64,000 nucleotides of DNA. It comes from Aggregatibacter aphrophilus ATCC 33389 (GTDB taxonomy: Bacteria > Pseudomonadota > Gammaproteobacteria > Enterobacterales > Pasteurellaceae). The stretch is taken from assembly GCF_900636915.1 (NCBI RefSeq), contig NZ_LR134327.1, positions 2,273,154 through 2,337,153 on the forward strand, in the 5' to 3' direction. Under the pieces are notes generated by a model, which searched no databases, was not told where the DNA came from, and was given only the letters and a program-made list of their open reading frames with translations. A program made the translations under genes and the position numbers. Positions 1 through 10,195 of this stretch are shown here, piece by piece. The stretch's first letter is position 1, and each line of letters begins with the position of its first letter.

Positions 1-908
1 ATTTGGCTTTCAAGTGCGGTGAAAATATCAATAATTTTTCCTTCCGCAACCTCTTCATCTTCAGCGCTAATCTGTGCAATAACATCCGCTTTAATAGCAT
101 CGATTTGCTCATAACGGGCTTGTTTCTCGGTAATACGATATGCGTCGCCTAAACGAGCTTCCGCAATGGCTTTCACTTTGTTGATTAAATCAGTATTTGG
201 TTCAGGTGCAACCCAATCCCAACGTGGCTTGCCGGCTTCTTTTGCAAATTCTTTAATCGCTTCCACCACCACTTGTTGTTGCTGATGACCGAATACCACT
301 GCCGCTAACATTTGTTCTTCAGTGAGAATACCCGCTTCGGATTCCACCATTAATACGGCTTTGTCAGTACCTGCAACGACTAAATCCAAACGGCTTTGTT
401 TTTGTTCGTTGATGGTTGGGTTTAATACGAATTGATCGTTGATGAAACCGACACGCGCCGCACCAATCGGGCCATTAAACGGCACGCCGGATAAGGTTAA
501 CGCAGCAGAAGCACCAATCATGGCCACTAAATCCGGGCTGATTTGCGGGTTCACGGAAACAACCGTAGCAACCACTTGGATTTCATTGAAAAAACCTTCC
601 GGGAATAATGGACGAATCGGACGGTCGATTAAACGGGCAATTAAAGTTTCGCCTTCAGACGGACGACCTTCACGCTTGAAGAAACCGCCCGGGATACGAC
701 CGGCAGCGTAAGTACGCTCTTGATAGTTAACAGTTAACGGAAAGAAATCTTGACCTTCTTTAACATCTTTTTTTGCCACCACGGTAACGAATACGGTGGT
801 ATCATCCATGCTGGCCATCACAGCAGCAGTTGCTTGACGGGCAATGGCGCCGGTTTCTAAGGTTACGGTATGTTGACCGTATTTAAATTGTTTAACAATT
901 GGATTCAC
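1..908 (-). CDS. pnp: polyribonucleotide nucleotidyltransferase (PNPase), N-terminal part, cut by window edge
   Basis: PNPase is a 3'-to-5' phosphorolytic exoribonuclease of the RNA degradosome. The minus strand translates without stops from the window edge to a GTG start at 906-908 and gives about 302 residues of the first RNase PH-like domain and the following helical linker. It opens [14 protein letters not shown] and includes the family segments [30 protein letters not shown] and [11 protein letters not shown], all as in E. coli PNPase. The start is GTG, preceded by AAAGGAAAAC, because no ATG lies in frame before the conserved NPIV. The catalytic second RNase PH domain and the KH/S1 domains lie outside the window. 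A USS copy sits in the coding region at 12-20. Confidence 0.95.
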   Translation of the reverse strand, partial: MNPIVKQFKYGQHTVTLETGAIARQATAAVMASMDDTTVFVTVVAKKDVKEGQDFFPLTVNYQERTYAAGRIPGGFFKREGRPSEGETLIARLIDRPIRPLFPEGFFNEIQVVATVVSVNPQISPDLVAMIGASAALTLSGVPFNGPIGAARVGFINDQFVLNPTINEQKQSRLDLVVAGTDKAVLMVESEAGILTEEQMLAAVVFGHQQQQVVVEAIKEFAKEAGKPRWDWVAPEPNTDLINKVKAIAEARLGDAYRITEKQARYEQIDAIKADVIAQISAEDEEVAEGKIIDIFTALESQ

Positions 909-1123
909 AATGTTTTCCTTTTTAAATGAATAATAACAATGTTTTATTTTCCAATTTGCGACTAGCAAAAATAATCTCAAAAATGACCGCACTTTTATCG
1001 GCTACGACACAAAATCATTTTTGTTAGCCGCACGCTAATCCAGAAAATAAAACGCGTGCATTATACAGGGCTTTTGTCTTGATGGGTAACTTTTTTGCGT
1101 ATTTCCGATTTATTACTACCTGA

Positions 1124-1648
<525 letters not shown>

Positions 1649-1654
1649 ACGCCA

Positions 1655-1680
1655 ATACCTCAAGGCAACCCTTGAGGTAT
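1655..1680 (+). terminator. rho-independent terminator of the YhcH-family gene
   Basis: Perfect 11-bp inverted repeat (ATACCTCAAGG / CCTTGAGGTAT) with a 4-base loop, followed directly by seven T residues, 6 bases after the stop codon. Confidence 0.95.
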
Positions 1681-1683
1681 TTT

Positions 1684-2061
1684 TTTACTTATTCACATGC
1701 TGTGCATAACCTTGTGAATATCTCTGCAAAAATTCACAATAATTTGTCATTTATTTTTCATGAAATCTCATAGCAACACTATGAATGGCATTTTGTTTAA
1801 ATCTTAAACAGAAAAAACCACCTGATACACTTTATCCATTTTCTTCGTATTTTTTGAACAAATCATGTTTAGCAAATAAACATCGTCATTTTCCATGATT
1901 TCATAAGGGATTATTTTTAACCGGTTTGTGAGTTATTCAGTATTTCTGTGGATAAATTTGTGTTCTTGTTAAGGGATAACTCAAAATAAATTTGAGGCAT
2001 TTATCCCTTGAAAAAAATTGATAAAAAATTTTCTTTATTGGTCATTAAGATGCTAAAAAAC
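1684..2061. other. AT-rich gene-free gap with DnaA-box-like nonamers
   Basis: About 380 bases with no convincing ORF on either strand. It is very AT-rich. Two nonamers fit the DnaA box TGTGNATAA, at 1701-1709 (TGTGCATAA) and 1947-1955 (TGTGGATAA), and there are weaker TTATCC-type words nearby. No GATC-rich cluster or 13-mer array was seen, so nothing further is claimed. Confidence 0.3.
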
Positions 2062-2096
2062 AAACGGCATTTTTAGGTAACCTACAAATGCCGTTT
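2062..2096 (-). terminator. rho-independent terminator of ampD
   Basis: The arms AAACGGCATTT (2062-2072) and AAATGCCGTTT (2086-2096) are perfect complements. Read on the minus strand, the hairpin is followed by GTTTTTT, about 25 bases past the ampD stop. Confidence 0.88.
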
Positions 2097-2120
2097 TATG
2101 CTGTCTATTTATTATTCAAT

Positions 2121-2675
2121 TTATAACTGACCTAAATATGTCGCCCAATCAAAATACTGACCGGGATCGATTTTCCGCTCCGGCGAGACATCACAATGTC
2201 CGACAATACGTTCTTTGGTAATTAACGGATAAGCCCGCATAATCTCCAGTGTTAAACGCTGTAAAGACGCGTATTGTTGTGTCGTAAACGGCTGTTCATT
2301 GCTCCCTTCCAATTCAATACCGATGGCAAAATCATTACATTTTTCCCGCCCCTCAAAACAGGAAATGCCCGCGTGCCAAGCACGATCATTAAAATTCACA
2401 TACTGGGTTATCTCGCCTGCCCGATTAATCAAACAATGCGCAGACACCCGAAGTGTACTGATCTCGGCAAAATAAGGATGACGATTGGGATCCAATTTGC
2501 CTTGAAAAAAATCATCAATGTAACTGCCGCCAAACTGCTCCGGCGGAAGGCTGATGTAATGAATAATCAATAAAGAAATATCTTGCGGATTGGGACGCGC
2601 ATCAAAATGGGGGGAAACCACTTTACGCGTATTGGTCAACCAACCCTTATCAATTTTTAGTGTGTTTTTCATCAT
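2121..2675 (-). CDS. ampD: 1,6-anhydro-N-acetylmuramyl-L-alanine amidase AmpD
   Basis: Cytoplasmic zinc amidase that removes the peptide from anhydro-muropeptides during cell-wall recycling. The 184-residue protein has the Amidase_2 fold with zinc ligands His39 (in [11 protein letters not shown]), His160 (VGHCDVSP) and Asp170 (RKIDPG). It also has the family's Glu in GIELEG and Lys168. Length matches E. coli AmpD (183). The reading frame stays open to 2708, but alignment to the family favours the ATG pair at 2675/2672; neither has a strong Shine-Dalgarno. No signal peptide, as expected for AmpD. It is divergent from pilA, as ampD is next to pil genes in H. influenzae. Confidence 0.95.
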   Translation of the reverse strand: MMKNTLKIDKGWLTNTRKVVSPHFDARPNPQDISLLIIHYISLPPEQFGGSYIDDFFQGKLDPNRHPYFAEISTLRVSAHCLINRAGEITQYVNFNDRAWHAGISCFEGREKCNDFAIGIELEGSNEQPFTTQQYASLQRLTLEIMRAYPLITKERIVGHCDVSPERKIDPGQYFDWATYLGQL

Positions 2676-2685
2676 GAGAATTTTA

Positions 2686-2710
2686 TTTTTGCGATCAGGA
2701 TCCCACAAAA
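2686..2710. promoter_or_regulatory. CRP-S (Sxy-dependent competence) site upstream of pilA
   Basis: The element TTTTGCGA-TCAGGA-TCCCACAAAA lies about 100 bases before pilA. It fits the Pasteurellaceae CRP-S consensus (TTTTGCGA-N6-TCGCAAAA) with a TGCGA left half and a TCCCA right half. CRP-S sites control competence genes including pilABCD with CRP plus Sxy. A USS overlaps its downstream edge. Site assignment is by motif only. Confidence 0.7.
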
Positions 2711-2799
2711 GTGCGGTGAAATTTCACTGCGTTTTCTTTGCCCGCCAAAATACTCCTGCCAAATTTTGTGCATTTTATTTTTTAACAAAGGTATTTTTT

Positions 2800-3249
2800 A
2801 TGAAAATTCAGTCAGCATTTCTTTCTGTGAAATCCGTTAAAAAAGGATTTACATTAATTGAATTAATGATCGTGATTGCGATTGTCGCCATTTTGGCTAC
2901 TGTCGCGATTCCATCTTACCAAAATTACACCAAAAAAGCGGCAGTTTCCGAATTGTTACAAGCCTCTGCTCCACTTCGTTCCGAAGTCGAACTGTGCATT
3001 TACAATACGGGCAGTGTTGAGAACTGCACCGGCGGAAAAAATGGCATTCAAGCCGATGTCGCCGACGCTACCGCAAAATATGTGAAATCAACCGCAGTGA
3101 AAGGCGGCATCATTACCGTGGTCGGAAAAGGCAGCTTGGATAAAGTATCTTACACACTAACCGCGGCAGGTTCTGCAACTGCTGGCGTCACATGGACAGC
3201 CTCTTGCAGCACTAACGCCGACATCTTCCCGGCCGGCTTCTGTTCATAA
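2800..3249 (+). CDS. pilA: type IV pilin PilA (competence pilus major pilin)
   Basis: Major subunit of the type IV pilus that serves DNA uptake. The 149-residue prepilin has a 16-residue leader ending KKG and the class a cleavage motif [18 protein letters not shown], with Phe17 and Glu21 of the mature N terminus, followed by the helical spine [19 protein letters not shown] Cys pair in CIYNTG...NC and another near the C terminus (CSTN...GFC) can form the pilin disulfide loops. The ATG at 2800 is used because the longer upstream reading adds sequence with no pilin homology. First gene of pilABCD, behind the CRP-S-like site. Confidence 0.95.
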   Translation: MKIQSAFLSVKSVKKGFTLIELMIVIAIVAILATVAIPSYQNYTKKAAVSELLQASAPLRSEVELCIYNTGSVENCTGGKNGIQADVADATAKYVKSTAVKGGIITVVGKGSLDKVSYTLTAAGSATAGVTWTASCSTNADIFPAGFCS

Positions 3250-3274
3250 CTGCCGATAAAAGGACGGTGATTTG

Positions 3275-4684
3275 ATGCAACATTCGATGGAACAACCTTA
3301 TTCTATCTGTAGCCAACAGGGTGACATATTTACTATTACGCCCGAGTTATGGCAACAAAACCAACAGCAGCAAACCGTCCTTTTGCGTTATTTGGCGCTA
3401 CCATTAAAAGAAGAACCACAAAAATTATGGCTGGGATTGGATTCCTTAACCAACCTTGCCGCTTGTGAAGCGTTTTCCTTTTTAACAGGGAAAAATATCG
3501 AGCCGGTACTCATTGAAAGTGCCGTGTTAAAAACGGCACTGCAAGATTTGGCGCCACATCGAGAAAAACTCGATGAAAATCAACCGCTCTTTTATTCCGT
3601 CACGCCTCAGGAGCAACAAGAACAATCCTCCGATGAGCCGACGATTCAATTGCTTAATCAAATTTTTGAAAACGCCACAACAAAAAAAGCCTCCGATATT
3701 CATTTAGAACCGCAAGCGGATTTTTTACAAGTCCGTTTTCGTATTGACGGCGTATTACAAGTGCAAAACACCATTGCGCAGACACTCGCCAATCGACTGA
3801 TTTCCCGTCTGAAATTACTGGCTAAATTAGACATCAGCGAAACCCGCCTGCCGCAAGACGGACGGTTTCAGTTTAAAACGACGTTTTCCGATATTTTGGA
3901 TTTTCGCTTATCCACACTCGCTACGCATTTTGGTGAAAAAGCCGTATTGCGTTTACAACAGAACCGCCCCGTGCAACTGGCTTTTAGCGAACTGGGCATG
4001 ACGGAACAACAGCAACAAACATTTCGTCATGCGCTTAGCCAACCGCAAGGGTTAATTTTAGTCACCGGCCCCACGGGAAGCGGTAAAAGTATTTCTTTAT
4101 ATACGGCATTACAATGGCTCAATACCCCCGACAAGCATATTATGACGGCAGAAGATCCCATTGAAATTCAATTGCCGGGCATTATACAAAGCCAAGTGAA
4201 TCCTCAAATCGGCTTGGATTTCAGTCGTTTGTTACGCACTTTTTTGCGTCAAGACCCCGACATTATTATGCTGGGTGAAATTCGTGACGAAGAAAGTGCC
4301 GCTATGGCCTTACGGGCGGCACAAACCGGGCATCTGGTATTATCGACGTTACACACCAATGACGCTGCCTCAGCCATCTCACGCCTACAACAGCTTGGCA
4401 TTCAACAACACGAAATCGACAGCAGTTTATTATTGGTTATCGCCCAACGCTTGGTGCGTAAACGATGCCAAAAGTGCGGTGAAAATTCCACGCGTTTTTG
4501 CGATTGTCATCAAGGTTACAAAGGTCGAATCGGTGTTTATCAATTCCTTCAGCCTGATGTGTCACAAAACCAAAGTTATCAATTAGATTTTCAGAATTTA
4601 TATGCCAGCGCCTTAGAAAAAGTGAAGTCGCAAGTGACGGATTTAGCAGAAGTGCAACGGGTATTGGGGCAACCGAATGCGTAA
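3275..4684 (+). CDS. pilB: type IV pilus assembly ATPase PilB
   Basis: GspE/PilB secretion ATPase that powers pilus extension on the cytoplasmic face. About 469 residues. Seen: Asp box segment SDIHLEP, Walker A GPTGSGKS near residue 265, Walker B DIIMLGEIRD near 328, His box STLHTNDA, and a Cys pair cluster RKRCQKCGE...CDC near 395-410 that fits the zinc-binding region. The N-terminal MshEN-like region is shorter than in Pseudomonas PilB, as in H. influenzae HI0298. A TTG at 3272 directly precedes the chosen ATG and could be the start; AAAGGA lies 8-11 bases upstream. Overlaps pilC by 8 bases. Confidence 0.95.
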   Translation: MQHSMEQPYSICSQQGDIFTITPELWQQNQQQQTVLLRYLALPLKEEPQKLWLGLDSLTNLAACEAFSFLTGKNIEPVLIESAVLKTALQDLAPHREKLDENQPLFYSVTPQEQQEQSSDEPTIQLLNQIFENATTKKASDIHLEPQADFLQVRFRIDGVLQVQNTIAQTLANRLISRLKLLAKLDISETRLPQDGRFQFKTTFSDILDFRLSTLATHFGEKAVLRLQQNRPVQLAFSELGMTEQQQQTFRHALSQPQGLILVTGPTGSGKSISLYTALQWLNTPDKHIMTAEDPIEIQLPGIIQSQVNPQIGLDFSRLLRTFLRQDPDIIMLGEIRDEESAAMALRAAQTGHLVLSTLHTNDAASAISRLQQLGIQQHEIDSSLLLVIAQRLVRKRCQKCGENSTRFCDCHQGYKGRIGVYQFLQPDVSQNQSYQLDFQNLYASALEKVKSQVTDLAEVQRVLGQPNA

Positions 4685-5915
4685 ACTGAAATTATTTAAC
4701 TGGCACGGGGTTAACCGTTTACAGCAAAAGCAGAAAGGCACTATCGTGGCGGAAAGCCCCGTGATAGCACAACAACAGCTGATGTCACGCGGTTTACAAC
4801 ATATTAAACTGCAACAAAATTGGCAATTAAACAGCAAGCCTAAAAACGCCGAAGTCTGTGCGTTGCTTTCTCAGTTGGCGACCTTATTACAAGCGGCGGT
4901 TCCGTTAAAAAATAGTCTGCAAATTTTATTACAACATTGCACCAATATTGCGCTAAACGCTTGGTTGCGCCAACTTTTAAAGGATATTGAAAGCGGTTTG
5001 GCATTTTCCCAAGCCTTAGAAAAACAAAACGTAGAAAAACAAAATCAATATTTGACCTATCAAGATCGCCAATTGCTTAAAGTCGGTGAAATGACGGGCA
5101 AGTTACCCACCGTATGCCATGAAATCGCGCAACACAAACAGCAGGCATTGGCGTTGCAACGCAAGATTCAAAAAATTCTGCTTTACCCAGTGTTGGTACT
5201 TGGCATATCGCTGATTTTAACCGCACTTTTACTGCTGTTTATCGTGCCGCAATTCGCCGCGATGTATGACAATAGCAGCGCGCAACTCCCGACTTTCACA
5301 CAGGTGCTACTCACACTGTCGCAAGGATTACAGGATTATTGGCTGCATCTGTTGATTTGTATGGCATTGACTACTCTATTTATTCGCGCCCGCCTAAAGC
5401 ACTCCCCTTGGTTTAATCGGCAAAAAATTCGATTAATCAATGCCATGCCTGTAGTGAATCGCATCGTGCAACTTTCCCGTTTGGTGGGATTTAGCCGCAG
5501 TTTATTTTTAATGTTACAGGCGGGCGTGCCGCTGAATCAGGCTTTGCAGTCGTTTTTACCACAAAATCCAAGTTGGCAAAGATCGCCAAACGTGCAAGGC
5601 AATTGGCTGTTAATCGAAGAAGTGCAATCCATTTTACACTGGCTACAACAAGGTTATGCCTTCTCCGCCAGTGTGAGCGGTCATATTTTTCCGTTGGCGG
5701 CACAACAAATGCTACAGGTGGGCGAACAAAGTGGTCAGCTCCCTAAAATGTTGCAATTTATTGCCAACGACCATCAACAACAATTGGACTATCAGATCGA
5801 TCTGTTGTCACAAATGCTGGAGCCGCTATTGATGGTCATTATCGGTGGGCTTATCGGCTTAATTATGCTCGGAATGTATTTGCCGATTTTCAATATGGGC
5901 GCGTTGGTACAATGA
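4677..5915 (+). CDS. pilC: type IV pilus inner-membrane platform protein PilC
   Basis: GspF/PilC inner-membrane platform that couples the PilB ATPase to pilin polymerisation. The 412-residue protein has two T2SSF repeats. The first is near residues 55-185 and ends in a membrane segment (LLYPVLVLGISLILTALLLL). The second is near 260-390 and ends in MLEPLLMVIIGGLIGLIMLG, the hallmark C-terminal helix. Motifs GEMTGKLP and GEQSGQLP occur in matching positions of the repeats. Its start overlaps the pilB stop, which indicates translational coupling. Confidence 0.95.
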   Translation: MRKLKLFNWHGVNRLQQKQKGTIVAESPVIAQQQLMSRGLQHIKLQQNWQLNSKPKNAEVCALLSQLATLLQAAVPLKNSLQILLQHCTNIALNAWLRQLLKDIESGLAFSQALEKQNVEKQNQYLTYQDRQLLKVGEMTGKLPTVCHEIAQHKQQALALQRKIQKILLYPVLVLGISLILTALLLLFIVPQFAAMYDNSSAQLPTFTQVLLTLSQGLQDYWLHLLICMALTTLFIRARLKHSPWFNRQKIRLINAMPVVNRIVQLSRLVGFSRSLFLMLQAGVPLNQALQSFLPQNPSWQRSPNVQGNWLLIEEVQSILHWLQQGYAFSASVSGHIFPLAAQQMLQVGEQSGQLPKMLQFIANDHQQQLDYQIDLLSQMLEPLLMVIIGGLIGLIMLGMYLPIFNMGALVQ

Positions 5916-6604
5916 TAGGCATAGCATTTGTATTCGCAGGCTGGCTTATAGGGCGCGTGATTTATGGCTATGTGCATCACTTTGCTTTTCGTTTAAGCCA
6001 AGAAATTCATGCCGCCTACATTGAAATCTACCCAGAAAACCCACCGCACTTTGCGCCGGAGAAATCCATATTAACGCCCATGAAAACCAAGATTTCCCAA
6101 CCTTATTACTGCCTCTTTTTCGCCTTGTTATTTGCCCTTTGCTATTGGCTAAACGAGGACATCTTCACGGCGATATGTTGGGCGTGTTTTTGTAGTTTAT
6201 TATTCGCCATCTCGGTGGTAGATGGGTATTATCGCTTAATTTCACCCGCCCTATGCCAAAACCTGTTTGCCCTCGGATTAGGCGCAGCCTATTGGCAAAT
6301 TACACCCCTCACACTGGAACAAAGCCTGCAAAGTGCGGTCATTTTTTTCGCCGTTTTTTCTCTTATCTACTACGGCGCCAAAGGGTATTACAAACAAGAA
6401 GCCTTCGGGCGTGGCGATTGTTGGCTCGCCTTGGGATTAGGCGCGTTTTTCTCTTATGAGCAATTACCCGCCTTTTTATTACTTGCCTGCCTTTCGGGCT
6501 TGGTTTATGCGCTTTACGGCAAGCTAAACAAACGTCACTTAACGACCATTCCTTTCGGCCCGTTTCTTTCCTTGTCCGGAGTACTGTGTCGGTTGCTTAA
6601 TTGA
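5912..6604 (+). CDS. pilD: prepilin peptidase PilD, short form
   Basis: A24 aspartic peptidase that cleaves the PilA leader in the inner membrane. At 230 residues it matches the short H. influenzae HI0296 protein. The two active-site aspartates lie in ISVVDGYYRL and GRGDCWLALGLG (the GxGD motif), among about six hydrophobic helices. The N-terminal cytoplasmic domain that carries four zinc-binding cysteines in PilD/TcpJ-type enzymes is reduced to about 50 residues without a CxxC pair. N-methylation of the pilin by this protein is therefore uncertain. Overlaps the pilC stop by 4 bases. Confidence 0.92.
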   Translation: MIGIAFVFAGWLIGRVIYGYVHHFAFRLSQEIHAAYIEIYPENPPHFAPEKSILTPMKTKISQPYYCLFFALLFALCYWLNEDIFTAICWACFCSLLFAISVVDGYYRLISPALCQNLFALGLGAAYWQITPLTLEQSLQSAVIFFAVFSLIYYGAKGYYKQEAFGRGDCWLALGLGAFFSYEQLPAFLLLACLSGLVYALYGKLNKRHLTTIPFGPFLSLSGVLCRLLN

Positions 6605-6638
6605 GTCCATGGCCTTATGATCTGCACATTCTCAATAG

Positions 6639-7481
<843 letters not shown>

Positions 7482-7482
<1 letters not shown>

Positions 7483-7748
7483 TGCAAATTCAACATGAAG
7501 AAAATCACGCGCAAGGCGCCTTTTTTATTTTAGATGATCAACAACAACGCGTTGCGGAGTTAACCTATTATTTTATCGATGAAAAAACGATTAATGCCAA
7601 TCATACTTATGTGTCCGAAACCTTGCGCGGACAAGGTGTGGCGGATAAGTTATATCAAGCGTTGGTCGCTTTTATTCAAGAAAATCAACTGAAATTAGTA
7701 CCAAGCTGCAGTTATATTGCAAAAAAATGGCAGCGTGATAACCCGTAA
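7482..7748 (+). CDS. short GNAT-family N-acetyltransferase (COG2388/YjdJ type)
   Basis: An 88-residue protein of the minimal GNAT class. The acetyl-CoA binding motif A is visible as TLRGQGVADKLYQALVAF, preceded by the strand INANHTYVSE and followed by LVPSCSYIAKKW, where family members have a conserved Cys-Ser-Tyr. The substrate is unknown for this class. Start ATG overlaps the yacG stop as TAATG, so it is the last gene of the coaE unit. Confidence 0.85.
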
Positions 7749-7819
7749 GATTGAGATTTTGACATTATCTTGCTAAAATCCACCGCACTTTATGTGCAAA
7801 CATAAATTGTTCGGATGAA

Positions 7820-8012
7820 GGTAGCTGGAGAGCGGGGAATTGACCCCACGCCGACGAGGTAAAATCTTTCAGGCGCGATGGCAGGGACTGTTACTGGACG
7901 AACCCTTGGAGAGATCCGTGTGCAACATTTAGCACTCACGGACGCCGAAGGCGCAAAGAAGCCATAAAAAAAGGCTTTTCAAACGCTCAGGCAAAAGGAC
8001 AGGGGCAGGAGA
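7820..8012 (+). ncRNA. tandem glycine riboswitch (gcvT motif)
   Basis: Two consecutive glycine aptamers are visible. Aptamer 1 runs from about 7824 to 7900 and contains CTGGAGAG, CGCCGACGAGG and GGCAGGGACTG. Aptamer 2 runs from about 7905 to 8011 and contains TTGGAGAG, CGCCGAAGGCGCAA and CAGGCAAAAGGACAG. These are the conserved core strings of the class. The short linker fits the cooperative tandem form. It sits in the leader of a Na+/alanine(glycine) symporter gene. Confidence 0.95.
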
Positions 8013-8025
8013 TTTTGGTTGGCAT

Positions 8026-8052
8026 AACTCAATTTTATTGGGTTATTTTCTT
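8026..8052 (+). terminator. probable riboswitch expression platform (weak terminator hairpin)
   Basis: Immediately after aptamer 2, AACTCAA (8026-8032) can pair with TTGGGTT (8038-8044) across a 5-base loop and is followed by ATTTTCTTTATT. This could be the terminator controlled by glycine binding. The stem is short and one pair is G-U, so the assignment is tentative. Confidence 0.45.
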
Positions 8053-8115
8053 TATTATCTATCCGCAAAATTCTTTTCGCCTCCTTGTAATCAGGTTATT
8101 TACGAGGAACCTCAA

Positions 8116-9489
8116 ATGTCATTAGAAGACGTTTTATCTGCAATAAACACATTCGTGTGGGGCCCGCCCCTACTTATTTTATTATCCGGCACGGGATTAT
8201 ATTTAACGCTACGGCTGGGTTTTATTCAAATCACACAGTTACCGCGCGCATTGCGTTATTTATTCAAGCGAGATTACGGTCTTCAGCAAAAAGGGGATGT
8301 GTCCTCTTTCGCCGCCTTATGTACGGCCCTCGCCGCCACTATCGGTACGGGGAATATCGTGGGGGTTGCCACAGCCGTGCAAGCCGGTGGTCCGGGTGCC
8401 ATTTTCTGGATGTGGTTGGTCGCATTACTCGGTATGGCAACCAAATATGCGGAATGTTTACTGGCGGTGAAATATCGCGTGCGTGACAAAAATGGCTTTA
8501 TGGCGGGCGGTCCGATGTATTACATCGAACGCGGCCTCGGCTTAGGCTGGTTAGCCAAATTATTTGCCATCTTCGGCGTATTGGTGGCTTTTTTCGGCAT
8601 CGGCACCTTCCCGCAAGTCAACGCCATTACTCACGCCATGAACGACACATTCAACGTACCGATAGAAATGACAGCCGCCATCATTACTTTGCTTGTCGGG
8701 TTAATCATTCTTGGCGGTGTGAAGCGCATTGCGTTGGTGTCATCTTACATCGTACCGTTTATGGCGGTATTTTATGTGGCGACATCCATCATCATCATTC
8801 TGTTAAATTTAGATAAAATTCCGACCGCACTTGGCTTGATTTTACACAGCGCCTTTAACCCTCAGGCCGCGTTGGGCGGTGCACTTGGTTTCACGGTAAT
8901 GAAAGCTATTCAGTCAGGCGTGGCGCGGGGGATTTTCTCCAATGAATCCGGCTTGGGAAGCGCACCGATCGCCGCTGCCGCCGCGCAAACTAAAGAGCCG
9001 GTACGTCAAGGACTGATTTCTATGACAGGGACATTCCTTGATACCATCATCGTCTGCACCATGACGGGAATCGTATTAGTGCTTACCGGCGCATGGCAAG
9101 CACCTGGCATGGCGGGAGCCGCTGTGACGAACTACGCTTTCTCGCAAGGTTTGGGTTCATCTATCGGTGCGACCATTGTCACCGTCGGCTTATTATTCTT
9201 CGCCTTTACCACGATTCTAGGATGGTGTTATTACGGTGAACGCTGTTTCGTGTATTTGGTCGGCATCAAAGGCATTAAGTTCTATCGTATAGCATTTATC
9301 ATTTTAGTCGGCTTTGGTTCATTCATTCACTTAAACTTAATTTGGATTTTGGCGGACATTGTGAACGGCCTAATGGCGATTCCTAACTTAATCGCATTAA
9401 TCGGCCTGAGAAAAGTCATTATTGAAGAAACCAAGGACTATTTCACCCGCTTGAGCATCGACAAGTCGGATCGTGATGAAATGGCTTAA
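8116..9489 (+). CDS. sodium:alanine/glycine symporter (AGCS family)
   Basis: Inner-membrane Na+-coupled importer of alanine and/or glycine. The 457-residue protein has about ten hydrophobic helices and the family signatures GTGNIVGVATAVQAGGPGA near residues 80-98, GGPMYYIERGLG, and NESGLGSAPIAAAAA. The ATG at 8116 follows ACGAGGA and starts the usual MSLEDVL; an in-frame extension upstream would run into the riboswitch. Control by the tandem glycine riboswitch implies glycine is a substrate or relevant signal (inference). Confidence 0.93.
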   Translation: MSLEDVLSAINTFVWGPPLLILLSGTGLYLTLRLGFIQITQLPRALRYLFKRDYGLQQKGDVSSFAALCTALAATIGTGNIVGVATAVQAGGPGAIFWMWLVALLGMATKYAECLLAVKYRVRDKNGFMAGGPMYYIERGLGLGWLAKLFAIFGVLVAFFGIGTFPQVNAITHAMNDTFNVPIEMTAAIITLLVGLIILGGVKRIALVSSYIVPFMAVFYVATSIIIILLNLDKIPTALGLILHSAFNPQAALGGALGFTVMKAIQSGVARGIFSNESGLGSAPIAAAAAQTKEPVRQGLISMTGTFLDTIIVCTMTGIVLVLTGAWQAPGMAGAAVTNYAFSQGLGSSIGATIVTVGLLFFAFTTILGWCYYGERCFVYLVGIKGIKFYRIAFIILVGFGSFIHLNLIWILADIVNGLMAIPNLIALIGLRKVIIEETKDYFTRLSIDKSDRDEMA

Positions 9490-9499
9490 TTGCATGAAA

Positions 9500-9535
9500 G
9501 ATAAAGTGGATATTCAATGCAATATCCGCTTTATC
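9500..9535 (+). terminator. terminator-like hairpin after the symporter gene
   Basis: GATAAAGTGGATATT (9500-9514) pairs with AATATCCGCTTTATC (9521-9535) with one G-U pair. The following U tract is weak (ATAACAATTTT). Confidence 0.65.
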
Positions 9536-9644
9536 ATAACAATTTTCCTCTGCAAAAAAAGTTTCTTTTTTCAATTTTCAGACCTGGATCATGTTTTTTA
9601 ACTTTTCTCATCAAACCACTGAAAAACCTCTTGAAAAATCAGAT

Positions 9645-9692
9645 CAACATAACTATGTTGTAGCTAAGGATTTCAACCGGGTCGCTCGACCC
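9645..9692 (+). promoter_or_regulatory. two inverted repeats in the raiA 5' region
   Basis: CAACAT-AACT-ATGTTG (9645-9660) and GGGTCG-CT-CGACCC (9679-9692) lie 25-70 bases before the raiA start. They could be operator or leader hairpins. No known motif was matched. Confidence 0.3.
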
Positions 9693-9715
9693 ATTCACAA
9701 TAAGAGGTAAATGCT

Positions 9716-10039
9716 ATGACATTAAATATCACCAGCAAACAAATGGATATCACCCCTGCAATTCGTGCTCACGTTGAAGATCGCCTTGCCAAATTAGAGA
9801 AATGGCAAACCCAATTAATTAATCCCCACTTTATTTTAAATAAAACGCCGAAAGGTTTTTCCGTGGAAGCCTCAATCGGCACGCCAAACGGCAATTTGCT
9901 TGCCAGTGCAGAATCGGAAGATATGTATAAAGCCATTAACGATGTGGAAGAAAAACTGGAAAGACAACTGAATAAACTACAACATAAAGGCGAAGCCCGC
10001 CGTGCGGACGAACGCTTAAAAGACTCATTTAAAGACTAA
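9716..10039 (+). CDS. raiA: ribosome-associated translation inhibitor RaiA (YfiA, HI0257 type)
   Basis: Stationary-phase or cold-shock factor that binds the 30S decoding region and blocks translation of idle ribosomes. The 107-residue protein has the S30AE/HPF fold, opening [20 protein letters not shown] and continuing with [22 protein letters not shown] and [19 protein letters not shown], followed by a charged tail. This length matches HI0257 and lacks the long C-terminal dimerisation domain of long HPF. AGAGGTAA precedes the ATG. Expressed alone, between a weak terminator and a USS-pair terminator. Confidence 0.95.
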   Translation: MTLNITSKQMDITPAIRAHVEDRLAKLEKWQTQLINPHFILNKTPKGFSVEASIGTPNGNLLASAESEDMYKAINDVEEKLERQLNKLQHKGEARRADERLKDSFKD

Positions 10040-10081
10040 AAAACCTAGCAAAATTTCGGCAACCGCCAAAATACTAAAAAT

Positions 10082-10111
10082 AATGACCGCACTTTTCTAA
10101 GTGCGGTCATT
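10082..10111 (+). terminator. USS-pair terminator after raiA
   Basis: AATGACCGCACTT (10082-10094) and AAGTGCGGTCATT (10099-10111) form a perfect 13-bp stem with a 4-base loop, followed by TGTTTT. Each arm contains a DNA uptake signal, the usual way inverted USS pairs act as terminators in this family. Confidence 0.9.
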
Positions 10112-10195
10112 TGTTTTAGATCAAAAAGCCGTCAGTTATTTTGAATTAACCACTATTCGGTAATACGCTTAGATTATAAATCCGATATAATTACT

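Noticed and set aside
1684..2061. Chromosomal origin of replication
   Set aside because: Two DnaA-box matches alone are weak; no dnaA, mnmG or rpmH nearby, no clustered boxes or GATC-rich segment.
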